Assembly: GCA_949361645.1 (NCBI GenBank)
Contig: OX442417.1
Location: 2,981,026 to 3,045,025, forward strand
Length of the DNA stretch: 64,000 nt
Direction of reading: 5' to 3'
DNA from: Spongilla lacustris
Lineage: Eukaryota; Porifera; Demospongiae; Spongillida; Spongillidae
Part shown: one piece after another, positions 21,501 through 31,339 of the stretch
Layout: each line of letters opens with the position of its first letter
Position numbering within the stretch: position 1 is the stretch's first letter
The notes under the pieces: model-generated
What the model was told of the DNA's origin: nothing
What the model saw: only the letters and a program-made list of their open reading frames with translations
Database searches by the model: none
Made by a program: the position numbers and the translations under genes

Positions 21501-22089
21501 TAGCTATTTTATTTTGGGTGGCATGCAAGCACCCATTGGTACTTGGTAAAACCGGTCAGCCCATGTCTGCTCACCTGAGTGTAGTGTCCACAGATCCTCA
21601 TTGGATCGCAGGTGTTGGAGTAGTAATGATAAAAAGCAACTTCATTATACCAAGACTGAACCACTGAGCGGTAATCGGATACAGTTTCCGTTGATACATA
21701 CATGTTCTCGCCAACATACGAGAAGGTTGTAGATATGCGGCTTGGGTTGTGGGCCCAAATGCACCTATTCGCGTAATTCTGAGCGATGGTCGCGAGTTCA
21801 TCGTCCCATTCCTGCGCCGCAAGAGTGAGTTGTAAAATATGTATATATAATTCTAATATATTATTATAATATATATTAAAGTGACATGCACGTTTCATAT
21901 ATATAATAAGTACAATTGCACACGTACCATGGTTTTCATGTCGGTCGCAGGCGGCTTAACACTACCACGCAGGATGTTGTGAGCATCAACAAACTGTTGC
22001 TTTTGTGCTGCAGTCAGACCAGTCTGTCCGTAGGTCCCCGTAATAGCCGCTGCAAGAACGACGGACACCAACCCAATAAGCGAGGCCAT
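9379..22089 (-). CDS. secreted CAP/SCP (PR-1 family) protein, copy A, four exons
   Basis: Joining exons 22089-21928, 21811-21575, 12104-11992 and 9511-9379 gives an uninterrupted 214-residue protein with consensus GT..AG junctions and matching phases. Residues 1-21 are a signal peptide (MASLIGLVSVVLAAAITGTYG). The CAP fold follows with its four signature residues: H37 (DAHNILR), E89 (YVGENMY), E111 (SWYNE) and H130 (CGHYTQ), then VVWAESSSLGCGVKRC and the closing VVCNYGPGGNYEGQEPY motif. The tail is acidic (SYDEEKSDDDLISEDE). CAP proteins are stable secreted sandwiches found in venoms, mucus and innate defence; no specific activity can be inferred here. Intron 2 is 9.5 kb because of a retroelement insertion and intron 3 carries a CCGG-target transposon. 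The second copy is at 37073-43078. Splice sites are read from sequence only. Confidence 0.9.
9615..11336. mobile_element. TIR element with CCGG target duplication (1,722 bp)
   Basis: Ends are TGTCGGAGGCATGGCTGTCC and the inverse of TGTCGTAGGCATGGTTGTCC, flanked on each side by CCGG (9611-9614 and 11337-11340). The duplicate locus at 40833-40836 has a single CCGG and no element, which proves the boundaries. Both subterminal zones are built from alternating GTCCCCCCGGACA and CCTAGGCA palindromic modules. The interior holds polyG tracts and a frame at 10002-10244 of unknown meaning; no transposase is recognisable, so it is probably non-autonomous. A partial copy lies at 36196-36925. Confidence 0.82.
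9779..9918. mobile_element. small TIR element (140 bp) nested in the CCGG element
   Basis: Ends CTAGTTGGCCCATAGCCC and GGGCTACGCCCAACTAG. It is flanked by CCCCCCT (9772-9778 and 9919-9925), and the partial copy of the host element at about 36370 lacks it. Its CTAGTTGGGCGTAGCC-type end recurs at about 8709, 8800 and 54118. Confidence 0.65.
11340..11845. repeat. intron 3 sequence shared with 40840-41230
   Basis: The blocks GTAGTTAG, CTCCATGCAGGCTCGTTA, GGCCCGATAGCCCGATACC and ACAAACGGACCCTTTGTTAA recur in the same order at 40843-41030 with about 85-90% identity by eye, interrupted by G and C homopolymers of different length. Supports collinear duplication. No coding signal. Confidence 0.6.
11992..12104 (-). 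CDS. CAP copy A, exon 3
   Basis: 113 bases from CACTACAG|GTTGTCTGG to CCAGG|GTGAGT, encoding VVWAESSSLGCGVKRC through VCNYGP and leaving phase 2. It completes the HYTQ-VVWAES continuity expected in CAP proteins across a 9.5-kb intron. Confidence 0.88.
12314..12751 (+). pseudogene. retroelement ORF, N-terminal Cys-rich domain
   Basis: Starts MAATGTKLRKSQPSRC and carries a dense cysteine cluster (CKFCSCARDGRPCLDC, then GHCF) followed by a Ser/Thr-rich linker of about 90 residues. The frame breaks at 12751, but coding resembles continuation in other frames. The Cys cluster looks like a metal-binding domain; I cannot assign a family. Confidence 0.5.
12890..13390 (+). pseudogene. retroelement zinc fingers and pre-RT linker, frameshifted
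   Basis: Contains a C2H2-type finger, CIVDGCKEF....HHMTGH, at 12897-12965 and a second CNHCSSFGASSRWTSHQQKC (CCHC). R2-clade elements place such DNA-binding fingers ahead of the RT. The reading then moves to another frame (SLDEICSFRSPTIRFVPKRA, LPSCKRRDRH further on), showing at least two frameshifts. Confidence 0.55.
13402..14360 (+). pseudogene. reverse transcriptase, N-terminal half
   Basis: The frame reads ILRSFPKLTAAGPSGLRIQH, the entry motif of this RT family, at about 13725-13785. After a frameshift near 13940 it continues VRPIAVGEALRRLVGKCL and then motif A, VLKVDLKNAFN (14145-14175), with the first catalytic Asp. Motif B appears as IQQGDP at about 14310 with an immediate stop from a small deletion. 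The domain is cut at 14361 by the 5.4-kb element and resumes at 19787. Confidence 0.8.
14995..16770. repeat. 153-bp tandem satellite, about 11-12 units
   Basis: The block GGACAGGATTGTCTGGACA recurs about every 153 bases from 15010 to 16690, with few substitutions between units except the last, which is divergent. Because 153 is a multiple of three, open frames persist through several units: one frame of 334 codons (15465-16469) repeats a 51-residue unit (DRIVWTLLDSLHLMTAVCPV...). Another frame shows 64-codon runs. I treat the frames as consequences of the period rather than as genes. Confidence 0.9.
16771..18540. other. interior of the 5.4-kb element, nothing recognised
   Basis: AT-rich, with only short frames (17297-17479, 17510-17692, 18107-18310) that look like chance. 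No repeats or motifs recognised. Confidence 0.4.
18540..19500 (+). pseudogene. coding-like patches, perhaps exons of an element-borne gene
   Basis: Several plus frames have protein-like composition: DYDSGGEEDETQKRRKNIRE (about 18575), DIRNIISLYTAEPPRPLPIL followed by PIRSDEEELK (about 18675), then a donor-like GGTACGTAAG at about 18878, an acceptor-like TTGCGTAG at 18920 with RYRKQVQVINNDQLAELWRG, and finally NDELNLYDELKFIFIVQLIY to a TAA near 19502. This could be a multi-exon gene of the element. I recognise no family and cannot prove the joins. Confidence 0.3.
19787..20400 (+). pseudogene. reverse transcriptase, C-terminal half
   Basis: Resumes with VSAISTKDDCAGLNFHAWYM-DDG; the YMDD box is the catalytic motif C of RT (about 19843-19857). 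It continues through GLHVNIRKCEVFSQ and the thumb-like IEILGSPIGDADFCHQFISH, with in-frame stops at about 19894 and 20218. Confidence 0.8.
20674..21285 (+). pseudogene. retroelement zinc knuckle and restriction-like endonuclease
   Basis: A 203-codon frame beginning in CALCPDKALDPLGHHAITC, a CCHC knuckle, followed by RLE-like RPADLLLTNWSTGKAAAFDI (PD..D type) and KCKELGWLCVPLVDEIYGAW. In R2-type elements this C-terminal pair cuts the target DNA. The frame itself is open to its natural stop, but the upstream RT is broken and the domain is preceded by frameshifts (20376-20723 overlaps in another frame). Confidence 0.78.
21575..21811 (-). CDS. CAP copy A, exon 2 (core of CAP domain)
   Basis: 79 codons from acceptor GCGCAG|GAATGGGAC to donor ACTCAG|GTGAGC, phase 0 at both ends. 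Holds GEN, SWYNE and HYTQ. The acceptor tract (CACTCTTGCGGCGCAG) is identical in copy B. Confidence 0.9.
21928..22089 (-). CDS. CAP copy A, exon 1 (signal peptide, start of domain)
   Basis: 54 codons from ATG to the donor ATG|GTACGTG, phase 0. The start is the only ATG ahead of a hydrophobic leader and lies about 40 bases downstream of a TATA box. Confidence 0.9.
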
Positions 22090-22130
22090 GATGGTCGTAT
22101 GTGCTATAGACCGGTACGTGCTAGTGCATT

Positions 22131-22139
22131 CTTTTTATA
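22131..22139 (-). promoter_or_regulatory. TATA box of CAP copy A
   Basis: TATAAAAAG on the minus strand, about 42 bases upstream of the ATG. The same position in copy B reads TATAAAAGG. The short distance implies a 5' leader of only about 10-15 bases if initiation is at the usual spacing. Confidence 0.6.
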
Positions 22140-22253
22140 TTAACTTCTCGTGGATATACAGTGTATATGGGTTGACGGAATGTTGTAATTTACAACTGAG
22201 CAACTATATTTGCTGCATCTGTATAATATATATATATATATATGGGCCTGCAG

Positions 22254-22284
<31 letters not shown>

Positions 22285-22492
22285 ACAACTCGCATCAAAA
22301 AAACTTCGAATGGACTTTGTTATACGTTAATTTGCCGACTAAATATAGTATCACGATTATTTGCAATCACTGTTACGGGCGAACATATACAGTAGCATGC
22401 AGTGTACTATAGCTGGCGTCAGTTTGGGGAACTCATTTTGAATAGTTGGTCAGTATATATTGCGGTGCATATATGTGTGAGTTTGTGTGTCA

Positions 22493-22494
<2 letters not shown>

Positions 22495-22562
<68 letters not shown>
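22495..22562. repeat. (TG)n microsatellite
   Basis: About 34 TG units upstream of CAP copy A. The matching microsatellite upstream of copy B (43826-43926 and on) received the second hAT transposon. Confidence 0.95.
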
Positions 22563-22564
<2 letters not shown>

Positions 22565-22959
22565 ATTCATATGTCTGTGTGCGCGTGCTTGTGTGTGTGC
22601 GTTTATTATATGGATCATGAATAAGAGGTGTAGAATACTAATTGGACTCTGATCACTGACGACCTTTTGATGCAAAGCTTTGATACATTATACTTTACAA
22701 GCTATTTATGACCAAGGCTTCTGTTGACTGTCCCACAGATTCCTTTTGCTACACAACCACACCTGGCACAACGCGCGGTCAAGTGAGAAAAAAATCGCGA
22801 ATCACATAGGCGACGTATGCAATTTTACGCGTCACCAGAGATAGAATATTGTCTCTATGTCATGTCATTGTATGAAATTAAATCAGCCCCTCCCGCCCCC
22901 CGCCCCCAGGTTGAATTTCGTAATTTATCTTCCGACGCCTATACGATATACGAAAAATG

Positions 22960-23273
22960 CAAAGCGACACTTTTCAACGACGCGTTGTCGAGGACCAATA
23001 CACCGAAGCACGAAGCACCTTTATGCGCACGCGAGTGGGTATTGATAGTAATTATATTCATCATGGGTCCTGAGGGGGTCCTGGGGGTCCGAAGAGCGAC
23101 GCTTTTCAACGACGCGTTGTCGAGGATCAGTAAACCGAAGCACGAAGACCTTTATGCGCACGCGACTGGGGTATGATAGTAATTATATTCATCAAGGGTC
23201 CTGAGAGGGGGGGGGGGGGGGGGGGGAGGGGGTGGGTCCAGACCCCCAGGTCCCCCTCGCTGGATCCGCCCTT
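22960..23273. repeat. ~130-bp tandem pair and a hAT-type terminus
   Basis: The block TTTTCAACGACGCGTTGTCG occurs twice (about 22974 and 23103) within two similar 130-bp units. The stretch ends at about 23273 in CTGGATCCGCCCTTG, which inverted is CAAGGGCGGATCCAG, a typical hAT-like terminus. The other end was not found, so this is probably a truncated non-autonomous element. Confidence 0.5.
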
Positions 23274-23339
23274 GAAATTTATTCAATTTGTTTTCATCAC
23301 CATTACATCCTTATAAATCACCATTTTTACGCGGCACAT

Positions 23340-24950
23340 TTGAAGGTATGTGTGACTTTCATGACTGTGGACATGGGGATTATTTGGATTAGCTAGCTTC
23401 GTGACCTGAGTGCTTTAAGATCAGCAGATGTAACACAGGGAGGTGTGTATCCTTCATGGGCGTGGCCACATCAGGTTGATAGAGATCAATATCTGATAAA
23501 GGGAGGTATGGACATGGGCATCTTTTGGAATAGCTATGGTGCTACATGTCCTGAGTGCTTCAAAATCGGCAGTTATAACACACATAATGGTCTACTGGGA
23601 GGTGTGACCTTCATGGGCGTGGCCTCATCAGGTTAGCCGATAAATGCCTGTATCTAATACATGTAGTTAAGTATGTACATGGATATTCTTTAGAGTACCC
23701 ATGGTGCTACATGTCCTAAGTGCTTCAAAATCGGCAGATGTGTCACACATAATATTCTCCTGGGAGGTTTGTGACCTTCATGGGCGTGGCCTTATCAGGT
23801 TAGCCGATAAATACCTCTATCTGATAGACTAGTGCCGTAAAGTATGTACTTGTGTATTCTTTAGAATACCGATCAGTGGTGCTACATGTCCTGAGTGTTT
23901 CAAAGTCAGCAGATGTGACACACATAATGGTCTCCTGGGAGGTGTGTGAGCCTGCATCTAATACGTGTAGTAAAGTATGTACATTGGTATTCTTTAGAAT
24001 ACCGATGTTGCTACATGTCTCGAGTGCTTCAAAATCATCAGATGTGACACACATAATGGTCTTCTGGGAGGTGTGGTACCTTCAAGAGTGTGGCCTTATC
24101 ATGTTAGCAAATAAATGCCTGTATCTAATACGTGTAGTTAAGTATGTACATGGGTATTCTTTAGAGTACCCATGGTGCTACATGTCCTAAGTGCTTCAAA
24201 ATCGGCAGATGTGTCACACATAATATTCTCCTGGGAGGTTTGTGACCTTCATGGGCGTGGCCTCATCAGGTTAGCCGATAAATGCCTCTATCTGATAGTG
24301 TCGTAAAGTATGTACTTGTGTATTCTTTAGAATACCGATGGTGCTACCTGTCCTGAGTGCTTCAAGGTCAGCAGATGTGACACACATAATGGTCTCCTGG
24401 GAGGTGTGTGACCTTCATGGGCGTGGCCTCATCAGGTTAGCCGATAAATGCCTGTATCTAATACGTGTAGTAAAGTATGTACATGGGTATTCTTTAGAAT
24501 ACCGATGGTGCTACATGTCCTGAGTGCTTCATAGTCAGCAGATGTGACACACATAATGGTCTCCTGGGAGGGGTGTGACCTTCATGGGCGTGGCCTCATC
24601 AGGTTAGCCGATAAATGCCTGTATCTAATAGTGTAGTAAAGTATGTACTTGAGTATACTTTAGGATACCTATGGTGCTACATGTCCTGAGTGTTCCAAAA
24701 TCAGCACTGAGATGTGACACACATAATGGTCTCCTGGGAGGTGTGTGGCCTCCATGGGCTGGCCTCATCAGGTTAGCCGATAAATGCCTATATCTCAGGT
24801 TATCCGATAGTTAAGTATGTACATGGATATTCTTTAGAATACCTATGGTGCTACATGTTCTGAGTGCTTCAAAATCAGCAGATGTAACACACATATTGAT
24901 AATGGTCTCCGTCCTTCATGGGCGTGTCCTCGTTAAGTATTAGTGATTGA
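23340..24950. repeat. ~165-bp tandem array, about 9-10 units
   Basis: Units share GGTGCTACATGTCCTGAGTG, ACACATAATGGTCTCCTGGG and CATCAGGTTAGCCGATAAAT at a spacing of about 165 bases, with indels and substitutions. Short frames inside it (23800-24054, 23852-24190) are by-products. Confidence 0.85.
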
Positions 24951-25259
24951 GTGTACATGTATGTGGGGATAAGATGTATGGATGTGTGCATTCCAGCTCT
25001 TATTTCTGCAGGGAGCAGCTCTACGATGGGCCTTAAAGAGTTAAAGGACATTTACTGATGTTTTATTTTGTACATGTAACATGTTGCTTTTGTATGATTA
25101 GGATCATGACTCATTGATTTGGAACCTGCCTGGGGTTATTTGATGACCAGTTTTAACATGAGCGATTTTTCCAAATGGGTATGAAGTACATGCTGTTCAA
25201 ACGGACATATACATGAAGGCACGAGTGAACTTCGCTCTCCAATGCGCTTAAATTAAGAT

Positions 25260-25728
25260 AGGATCATAGTTCATGCATGTTCTGGTGCCAGGAAACAAAG
25301 GAAAGGGGGCTTGGACCGTTCCCAGGAATAAGAGCTGTACCAAACATGTCACATTGCCTATATCATGTGGTAAGTATGTGGAAACACAGGGGCAACAGTT
25401 CTGTATGACTTACTACTTGCAATTTGGTCATAATCATCAAGGCTCTCTCAAAAGGAAAGGAGGCTCAGGTGCCCATGAATAAGACCTGAATGTCTGGTTA
25501 ACATCCCAACCAAGCACATCAGGTATGTAGAAACATAGGGGCAACAGTTCTGAAGGACTTTCTACTTGGGTCATGATTATCACAGCTCTCTCAAAAGGAA
25601 AGGAGGCTTGGGTGCCCAGGAATAAGACCTGAATGTCTGGTTAACATTCCAACCAAGCACGTTTCAATGCCTATACCATGTGATAGGTATGTAGAAACAT
25701 AGGGGCAACAGTTCTGTAGGACTTTCTA
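25260..25728. repeat. imperfect tandem repeats hosting the 8-kb element
   Basis: Blocks CTCTCTCAAAAGGAAAGGAG, GAATAAGACCTGAATGTCTG and ATAGGGGCAACAGTTCTG recur about every 130-180 bases here and again at 33743-33915, on the far side of the 8-kb TIR element. The element therefore interrupted a tandem array. Confidence 0.8.
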
Positions 25729-26099
25729 CAGTACCATCCAGACGCAGCTTGACAAACGTGCGCGTGACACGCTCGAGTCCCATTTACGACGTGTATGTTT
25801 GCTTCCGGGACACGCGTCACCTAAACCGTTCGTGTTTCGAGTATGTTAGTTCGTGACACGACATTTCCTAATCGTGACTCACAGATACATAGTGGTGTCT
25901 CGCAACTTAGTGAAATTTTAAAGAAGAAATATGCGGTATACAGAAAGGGCGAGCGCGAAGGTCCACCTGCTGCTTGCTTTAACACTCAATTGGGACACAA
26001 TTTTACGCGCACGCGCGCCCCCCCCCCCGTACGTTTCTTGGTAACAACATGAACATTGAATTACATCATTCCAGGTTGTTGCAGGCGCGCCGTGCGCGA

Positions 26100-29010
26100 T
26101 ACACAGATCTGTAGACCCCCAAGTGTTTAGCCTCGCAAATCTAAACGTTCCTCTGTGCTTGTATGACACAACAGTAGTGATGCTAGTCCTGCCCCAAACA
26201 CACCCTTGGCATGAGGACCATCCCCCACAACATGTCTGCATGGTACTTGTGTATTGTGTCGATACACATGAGGAAATGGAAAGCTTTGTACCTGAGAGGT
26301 CCCCAGTCCACTAAATGCAAAGCATCCATTTTGGCCACCGTTATCATGACACCTAGACTCTGGACATGACACAGTACTTTGGGGTTACAGAGTGACTAAT
26401 TTGGAATGTGTTACTCCTCAGTTGACGCTATTTCTATCCATACCTCTGTAGACCCCCAAGTGTTTAGCCTCGCAAATCTAAATGTTCCACTGTGCTTGTA
26501 TGACACAACAGTAGTGATGCTGGTCCCGCCCCAAATACACCCAAGCCGTGAGGACCATCCCCCAAAACATGTCTGCATGGTACTTGTGTGTTGTGTCCAT
26601 ACCCATGAGGAAAGGGAAGGCTTTGTACCTGAAAGATCCCCAGTCCACTCAATGCAACGCACCCTTTTTGGCCACCGTTGTCATGACACCTAGACTCTGG
26701 ACATGACACAGTACTTTGGGGTTACTGAGTGACTAATTTGAAATGTGTTACTCCTCAGTTGACATGATTGCTATCCATACCTCTGTAGACCCCCAAGTGT
26801 TTAGCCTCGCAAATCTAAACGTTCCACTGTGCTTGTATGACACAACAGTAGTGATGCTGGTCCTGCCCCAAACACACCCAACACATGAGGACCACCCCCC
26901 ATAACATGTCTGCATGGTACTTGTGTTTTGTATCCATACCCATCGGGAGATGGAAGGCTGTGTACCTGAGAGGTCCCCAGTCCACTCAACCCTTTTTGGC
27001 CACCGTTGTCATGACACCTAGACTCTGGACAAGACACAGTACTATTGGGTTACTGAGTGACTAATTTGGAATGTGTTACTCCTCAGTTGACACTATTGCT
27101 GTCCATACCTCTGTAGACCCCCAAGTGTTAAGCCTCGCAAATCTAAACGTTCCACTGTGCTTGTATGACACAACAGTAGTGATGCTAGTCCTGCCCCAAA
27201 CACACCCAACACATGAGGACCATCCCCCACAACATGTCTGCATGGTACTTGTGTATTGTGTCGATACACATGAGGAAATGGAAAGCTTTGTACCTGAGAG
27301 GTCCCCAGTCCACTAAATGCAAAGCATCCATTTTGGCCACCGTTGTGATGACACCTAGACTCTGGACATGACACAGTACTTTGGGGTTACTGAGTGACTA
27401 ATTTGGAATGTGTTACTTCTCAGTTGACATGATTGCTATCCATACCTCTATAGACCCCCAAGTATTTAGCCTCGCAAATCTAAACGTTCCACTGTGCTTG
27501 TATGACACAACAATAGTGATGCTGGTCCCACCCCAAACACACCCTTGGCATGAGGACCATCCCCCACAACATGTCTGCATGGTACTTGTGTGTTGTGTCG
27601 ATACACATGAGGAAATGGAAAGCTTTGTACCTGAGAGGTCCCCAGTCCACTAAATGCAAAGCACCCTTTTTGGCCACCTTTGTCATGACACCAAGTGACT
27701 AATTTGGAATGTGTTACTCCTCAGTTGACGCTATTTCTATCCATACCTCTGTAGACCCCCAAGTGTTTAGCCTCGCAAATCTAAATGTTGCACTGTGCTT
27801 GTATGACACAACAGTAGTGATGCTAGTCCTGCCCCAAACACACCCAACACATGAGGACCATCCCCCACAACATGTCTGCATGGTATTTGTGTTTTGTGTC
27901 CATACCCATCGGGAGATGGAAGGCTTTGTACCTAAGAGGTCCCCAGTCCACTCAATGCAAAGCACCCTTTTTGGCCACTGTTGTCATGACACCTAGACTC
28001 TGGACATGACACAGTACTTTGGGGTTACTGAGTGATGTGTTACTCCTCAGTTGACACGATTGCTATCCATAGCTTTGTTGACCCACAAGTGTTTAGCCTC
28101 GCAATTCTAAACGTTCCACTGTGCTTGTATGACACAACAGTAGTGATGCTGGTCCTACCCCAAACACACCCAGGACATGTGGACCATCCCCCACAACACG
28201 TGTGCATGGTACTTGTGTGTTGTGTCCATACCCATAGGGAGACGGAAGGCTTTGTACCTGAAAGGTCCCCGGTCCACTCAATGCAAAGCACCCTTTATGG
28301 CCACCGTTGTCATGACACCTAGGCTCTGGACATGACAAAGTGCTTTGGGGTCACTGAGTGACTGATTTGGAATGTGTTACTCCCCAGTTGACACAATTGC
28401 TATCCATACCTCTGTAGAACCCCAAGTGTTTAGCCTCGCAAATCTAAACGTTCCACTGTGCTTGTATGACACAACAGTAGTGATGCTGGTCCTACCCCAA
28501 ACACACCCAGGGCATGAGGACCATCCCCCACAACACATGTGCATGGTACTTGTGTGTTGTGTCCATACCCATAGGGAGACAGAAGGCTTTGTACCCGAGA
28601 GGTCCCCAGTCCACTGAATGCAAAGCACCCATTTTGGCCACCGTTGTCATGACACCTAGACTCTGGACATGACGCAGTGCGTTGGGGTTACTGCGTGACT
28701 AATTTGGAATGTGTCACTCCTCAGTTGACATGATTGCTATCCATACCTCTGTAGATCCCCAAGTGTTTAGCCTTGCAAATCTAAATGTTAAACTGTTCTT
28801 GTATGACACAACAATAGTGATGCTGGTCCCGCCCCAAACACACCCAGGCCATGAGGACCATCCCCCAAAACACGTGTGCATGGTATTTGTGTGTTGTGTC
28901 CATACTTATGGGGGAGATGGACGGCTTTGTACTTGTGAGGTCCCCAGTCCACTAAATGCAAAGCACCCTCTATGGTCACCGTTGTCATGACACCATTATG
29001 TGGTCATGAC
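26100..29010. repeat. ~337-bp satellite, almost 9 units
   Basis: Units begin near 26107 (partial), 26412, 26750, 27078, 27415, 27716, 28038, 28378 and 28716 and share GTTTAGCCTCGCAAATCTAA, ATGACACAACAGTAGTGATG and GACACCTAGACTCTGGACAT. Units at about 27700 and 28030 have small deletions. Each unit is open for 80-95 codons on both strands (plus: VDPQVFSLANLNVPLCLYDT; minus: WTGDLSGTKPSVSLWVWTQH). Confidence 0.92.
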
Positions 29011-29699
29011 ACAGTGCTTTGGGGTTCACACAAATGACAGTGTAAGCACAGGTAAGGTCTAACCTTACGGCTACTCGTAAGTGTGCCACGTCACGTAATG
29101 TGGATGTATGCATATGTCAGTGTGAGCAACACCAATGTAGGAAAATTATTATGATGGAGATTTGTACATATATATAGCTAGAGCACTGTTTAACTCTGCA
29201 ATTGAATTGTCAGTACTATTACATGTATTGTCACAAGGCTTAGGAATCGAGAGTTACGGCAGTAACTCTCATATAGGATTTGTGCCGTATCATGAAATCA
29301 CTAAAAAACGCTTCGCGCGTATAACTCACGAACCGAGAAACGGATAGTGTAGCTGTTTATAGCTGTTGATCCACAATAGAAAGACGATCATTTTGATGTT
29401 TTGTTTGAGTCGCCAGACCGTTTACTTTAAGAGAACAAAAAAGGTCGTTGTTCTCGTTCACAGACCTTAATTTGTCCATAGTCGTCATCGTCGTCATCTT
29501 TATGGGTGAGTTTAACTCGAGATAGGAAAGGTTTTAAAGAGCGCCAGTTACACCAAAAATCGTAGAAAAATCCTACCGACTGCCCCTTGATGTCAGATAT
29601 ACTAATACATGTAACTAAAGCGTCCGAGTACCAAACACAAGCGTTCCCATGACGATACCCATGCGTATAATTAGAATTTTAATTAGAATTTTATGGTAT

Positions 29700-30010
29700 T
29701 GCTTAACTAGCTTTAGCGTTGTCACGTCAAAATACCTTCACGGGAACGAAAGAGGAGAGCTAGGCAACGAGAGGAATACCTCCAATATCAAGACGACGAG
29801 TTAGAGTCCTCCCGAATTCGGTACGATGCTGATGCGGAACAAAGGCGGACGTCTGCTCGTGCCATGTACAGAGCAAATCTGGAGCTTCTAAGAGGTGGCG
29901 ACAGGAAAAGAATTCTGTTGCAGTGCAAGTTTCTATTATAAGAGGCGGCGTTATGAACTGAATTCAGACGAGAAACGAGCTTCATAGAGGGAAAGCTTGG
30001 CGCGCGAGTT
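29700..30010 (+). pseudogene. fragment of a charged coiled-coil ORF, transposon-borne
   Basis: The plus frame gives RRARQREEYLQYQDDELESS and RIRYDADAEQRRTSARAMYR-ANLELLR before breaking near 29940. Repeats of the 'Y.AD.E.RR.S.R..Y.A..E' type occur in transposon-encoded proteins of sponges and cnidarians (recollection, not verified). Stops and a frameshift end it. A minus frame at 29788-29985 is its shadow. Confidence 0.35.
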
Positions 30011-30046
30011 TGGAACTAGAACAACAGCAAATGTAACATACATATA

Positions 30047-30141
30047 GTCTCGGCCCCAGACCCAACGGACGCAGCTGCGGATGGACTACATCACCGCTAC
30101 GCGTCAGTAGGGTCTGGAGACACTGGCAACAATTTCGTGGC
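30047..30141 (+). repeat. 95-bp inverted repeat, left copy (exon-like)
   Basis: Differs by about one base from the inverse of 31091-31185. The plus frame reads VSAPDPTDAAADGLHHRYAS and continues VGSGDTGNNFVANQ to a donor-like CAG|GTAGGA at 30148; it is preceded by an acceptor-like CATATAG. The partner reads the same peptide on the minus strand. Confidence 0.7.
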
Positions 30142-30298
30142 CAACCAGGTAGGAATTTCATCCTGCCCAATCAGATTGCAGCAATGCAATAATTAGCAAT
30201 CTTCGCGTGACTGTCACGCGCTCGCATGCTAATTAGTGCATCTCGCAAGACGTAATTACAGTTGCTGCAGCGCTAGTGACCTTGGATACTAAGATGTG

Positions 30299-30540
30299 TC
30301 TTGTGAACAACGCTCAGTGGTACAAGCCTTCGTAGACGGTCGTGATGTGTTTGTTTGTCTCCCAACCAGAAGCGGGAAGTCTCTTTGTGCTACTGGATAC
30401 TCCCCGAAGTATTTGACAGGCTAAGAAGGCCAGACTGATAGCATTGTGGTCGTTGCAAGTCCTCTGAAAGCTCTGTTGAGGGAGCAGGTTGAAGCGCTTA
30501 AAGGCAGAGGGTCTAGAGCTGTATGTGTGGGGGACGCTTT
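30299..30540 (+). pseudogene. RecQ-like helicase fragment
   Basis: QAFVDGRDVFVCLPTRSGKS contains a Walker A (LPTxSGKS) in RecQ-style context. It stops at about 30405 and resumes in another frame with TDSIVVVASPLKALLREQVE-ALKGRGSRAVCVGD, the RecQ 'SPLKALM.DQV..L' motif Ia region. The two parts together cover roughly the first 80-90 residues of a RecQ helicase core. A frameshift and the missing DEAH box and C-terminal half make it non-functional. Its position inside the TIR element suggests capture or that such elements once encoded a helicase. Confidence 0.75.
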
Positions 30541-30781
30541 GTGCAGAATGAAATATAGGAAGGTCGCTACGCCTTGTCCTTCTATCATGCTTCACAACCA
30601 CCTGATGAAATTGAGATAAAACTGACACCCATGTATGGAGGTGTTTGTTGCAAAGTCTTACGACACAGATGGTGATAAAGTACCAGCAGCTGCTAATTGT
30701 GAAGATGACCTCTTCAAACTGCCTGTAGGCTGTAGGCTGGGATGTTGTAGCTGTAAATCCTAGATGCACCCCTGCACTTAC

Positions 30782-30999
30782 GCTGCTTCGATGTCGTTTT
30801 CTATCTTGTCTAGCTCCTCTTTTTTTTTACTGCATCTATCAAGTGATGTGAAGCAACACTTGCAGATTATAATTGAACATCCAGGCTGCATGCGTCTAGG
30901 AACTCTTTTGTCAAATAGTTCTCGTTCAAACGCATCATAAATGAAGCGCTTTAGCACTGGAAGCACATGTATTGTTGAGCTGCTACATGACGAAGCCAT
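30782..30999 (-). CDS. candidate first coding exon, unknown gene
   Basis: Runs from ATG at 30999 to a strong donor (GCAGC|GTAAGT). The 72-residue peptide MASSCSSSTIHVLPVLKRFI ... MQPGCSIIICKCCFTSLDRC ends in a charged helix (KKKEELDKIENDIEAA). The closely spaced cysteines may bind metal. No downstream exon was identified. Lies antisense to the RecQ fragment within the 8-kb element. Family unknown. Confidence 0.35.
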
Positions 31000-31090
31000 A
31001 ATTTATGACTTATTCATTTATCGGAAGTATATTCATATCTATATGCGCGTGACAAGAGCGCGATAAATTTGATTATCGTGGCATTCTCGT

Positions 31091-31185
31091 GCCACGAAAT
31101 TGTTGCCAGTGTCTCCAGACCCTACTGACGCGTAGCGGTGATGTAATCCATCCGCAGCTGCGTCCGTTGGGTCTGGGGCCGAGAC
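31091..31185 (-). repeat. 95-bp inverted repeat, right copy
   Basis: Partner of 30047-30141 in inverse orientation; the minus strand again reads VSAPDPTDAAADGLHHRYAS. Together the copies bracket the 950-bp stretch with the RecQ fragment. Confidence 0.7.
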
Positions 31186-31339
31186 TAACATACACATAGC
31201 TGTAAACATTGTGTTGCTAGGCAATAAACATGGGAATTACAACGGCTAGATTTTATCATACAATCGTATTTACTTCAAGTATGTACGGGTTGCAAAGTAC
31301 ATGTACACCTATAAACTAGTAGTCACTTATAAAAAAAAA

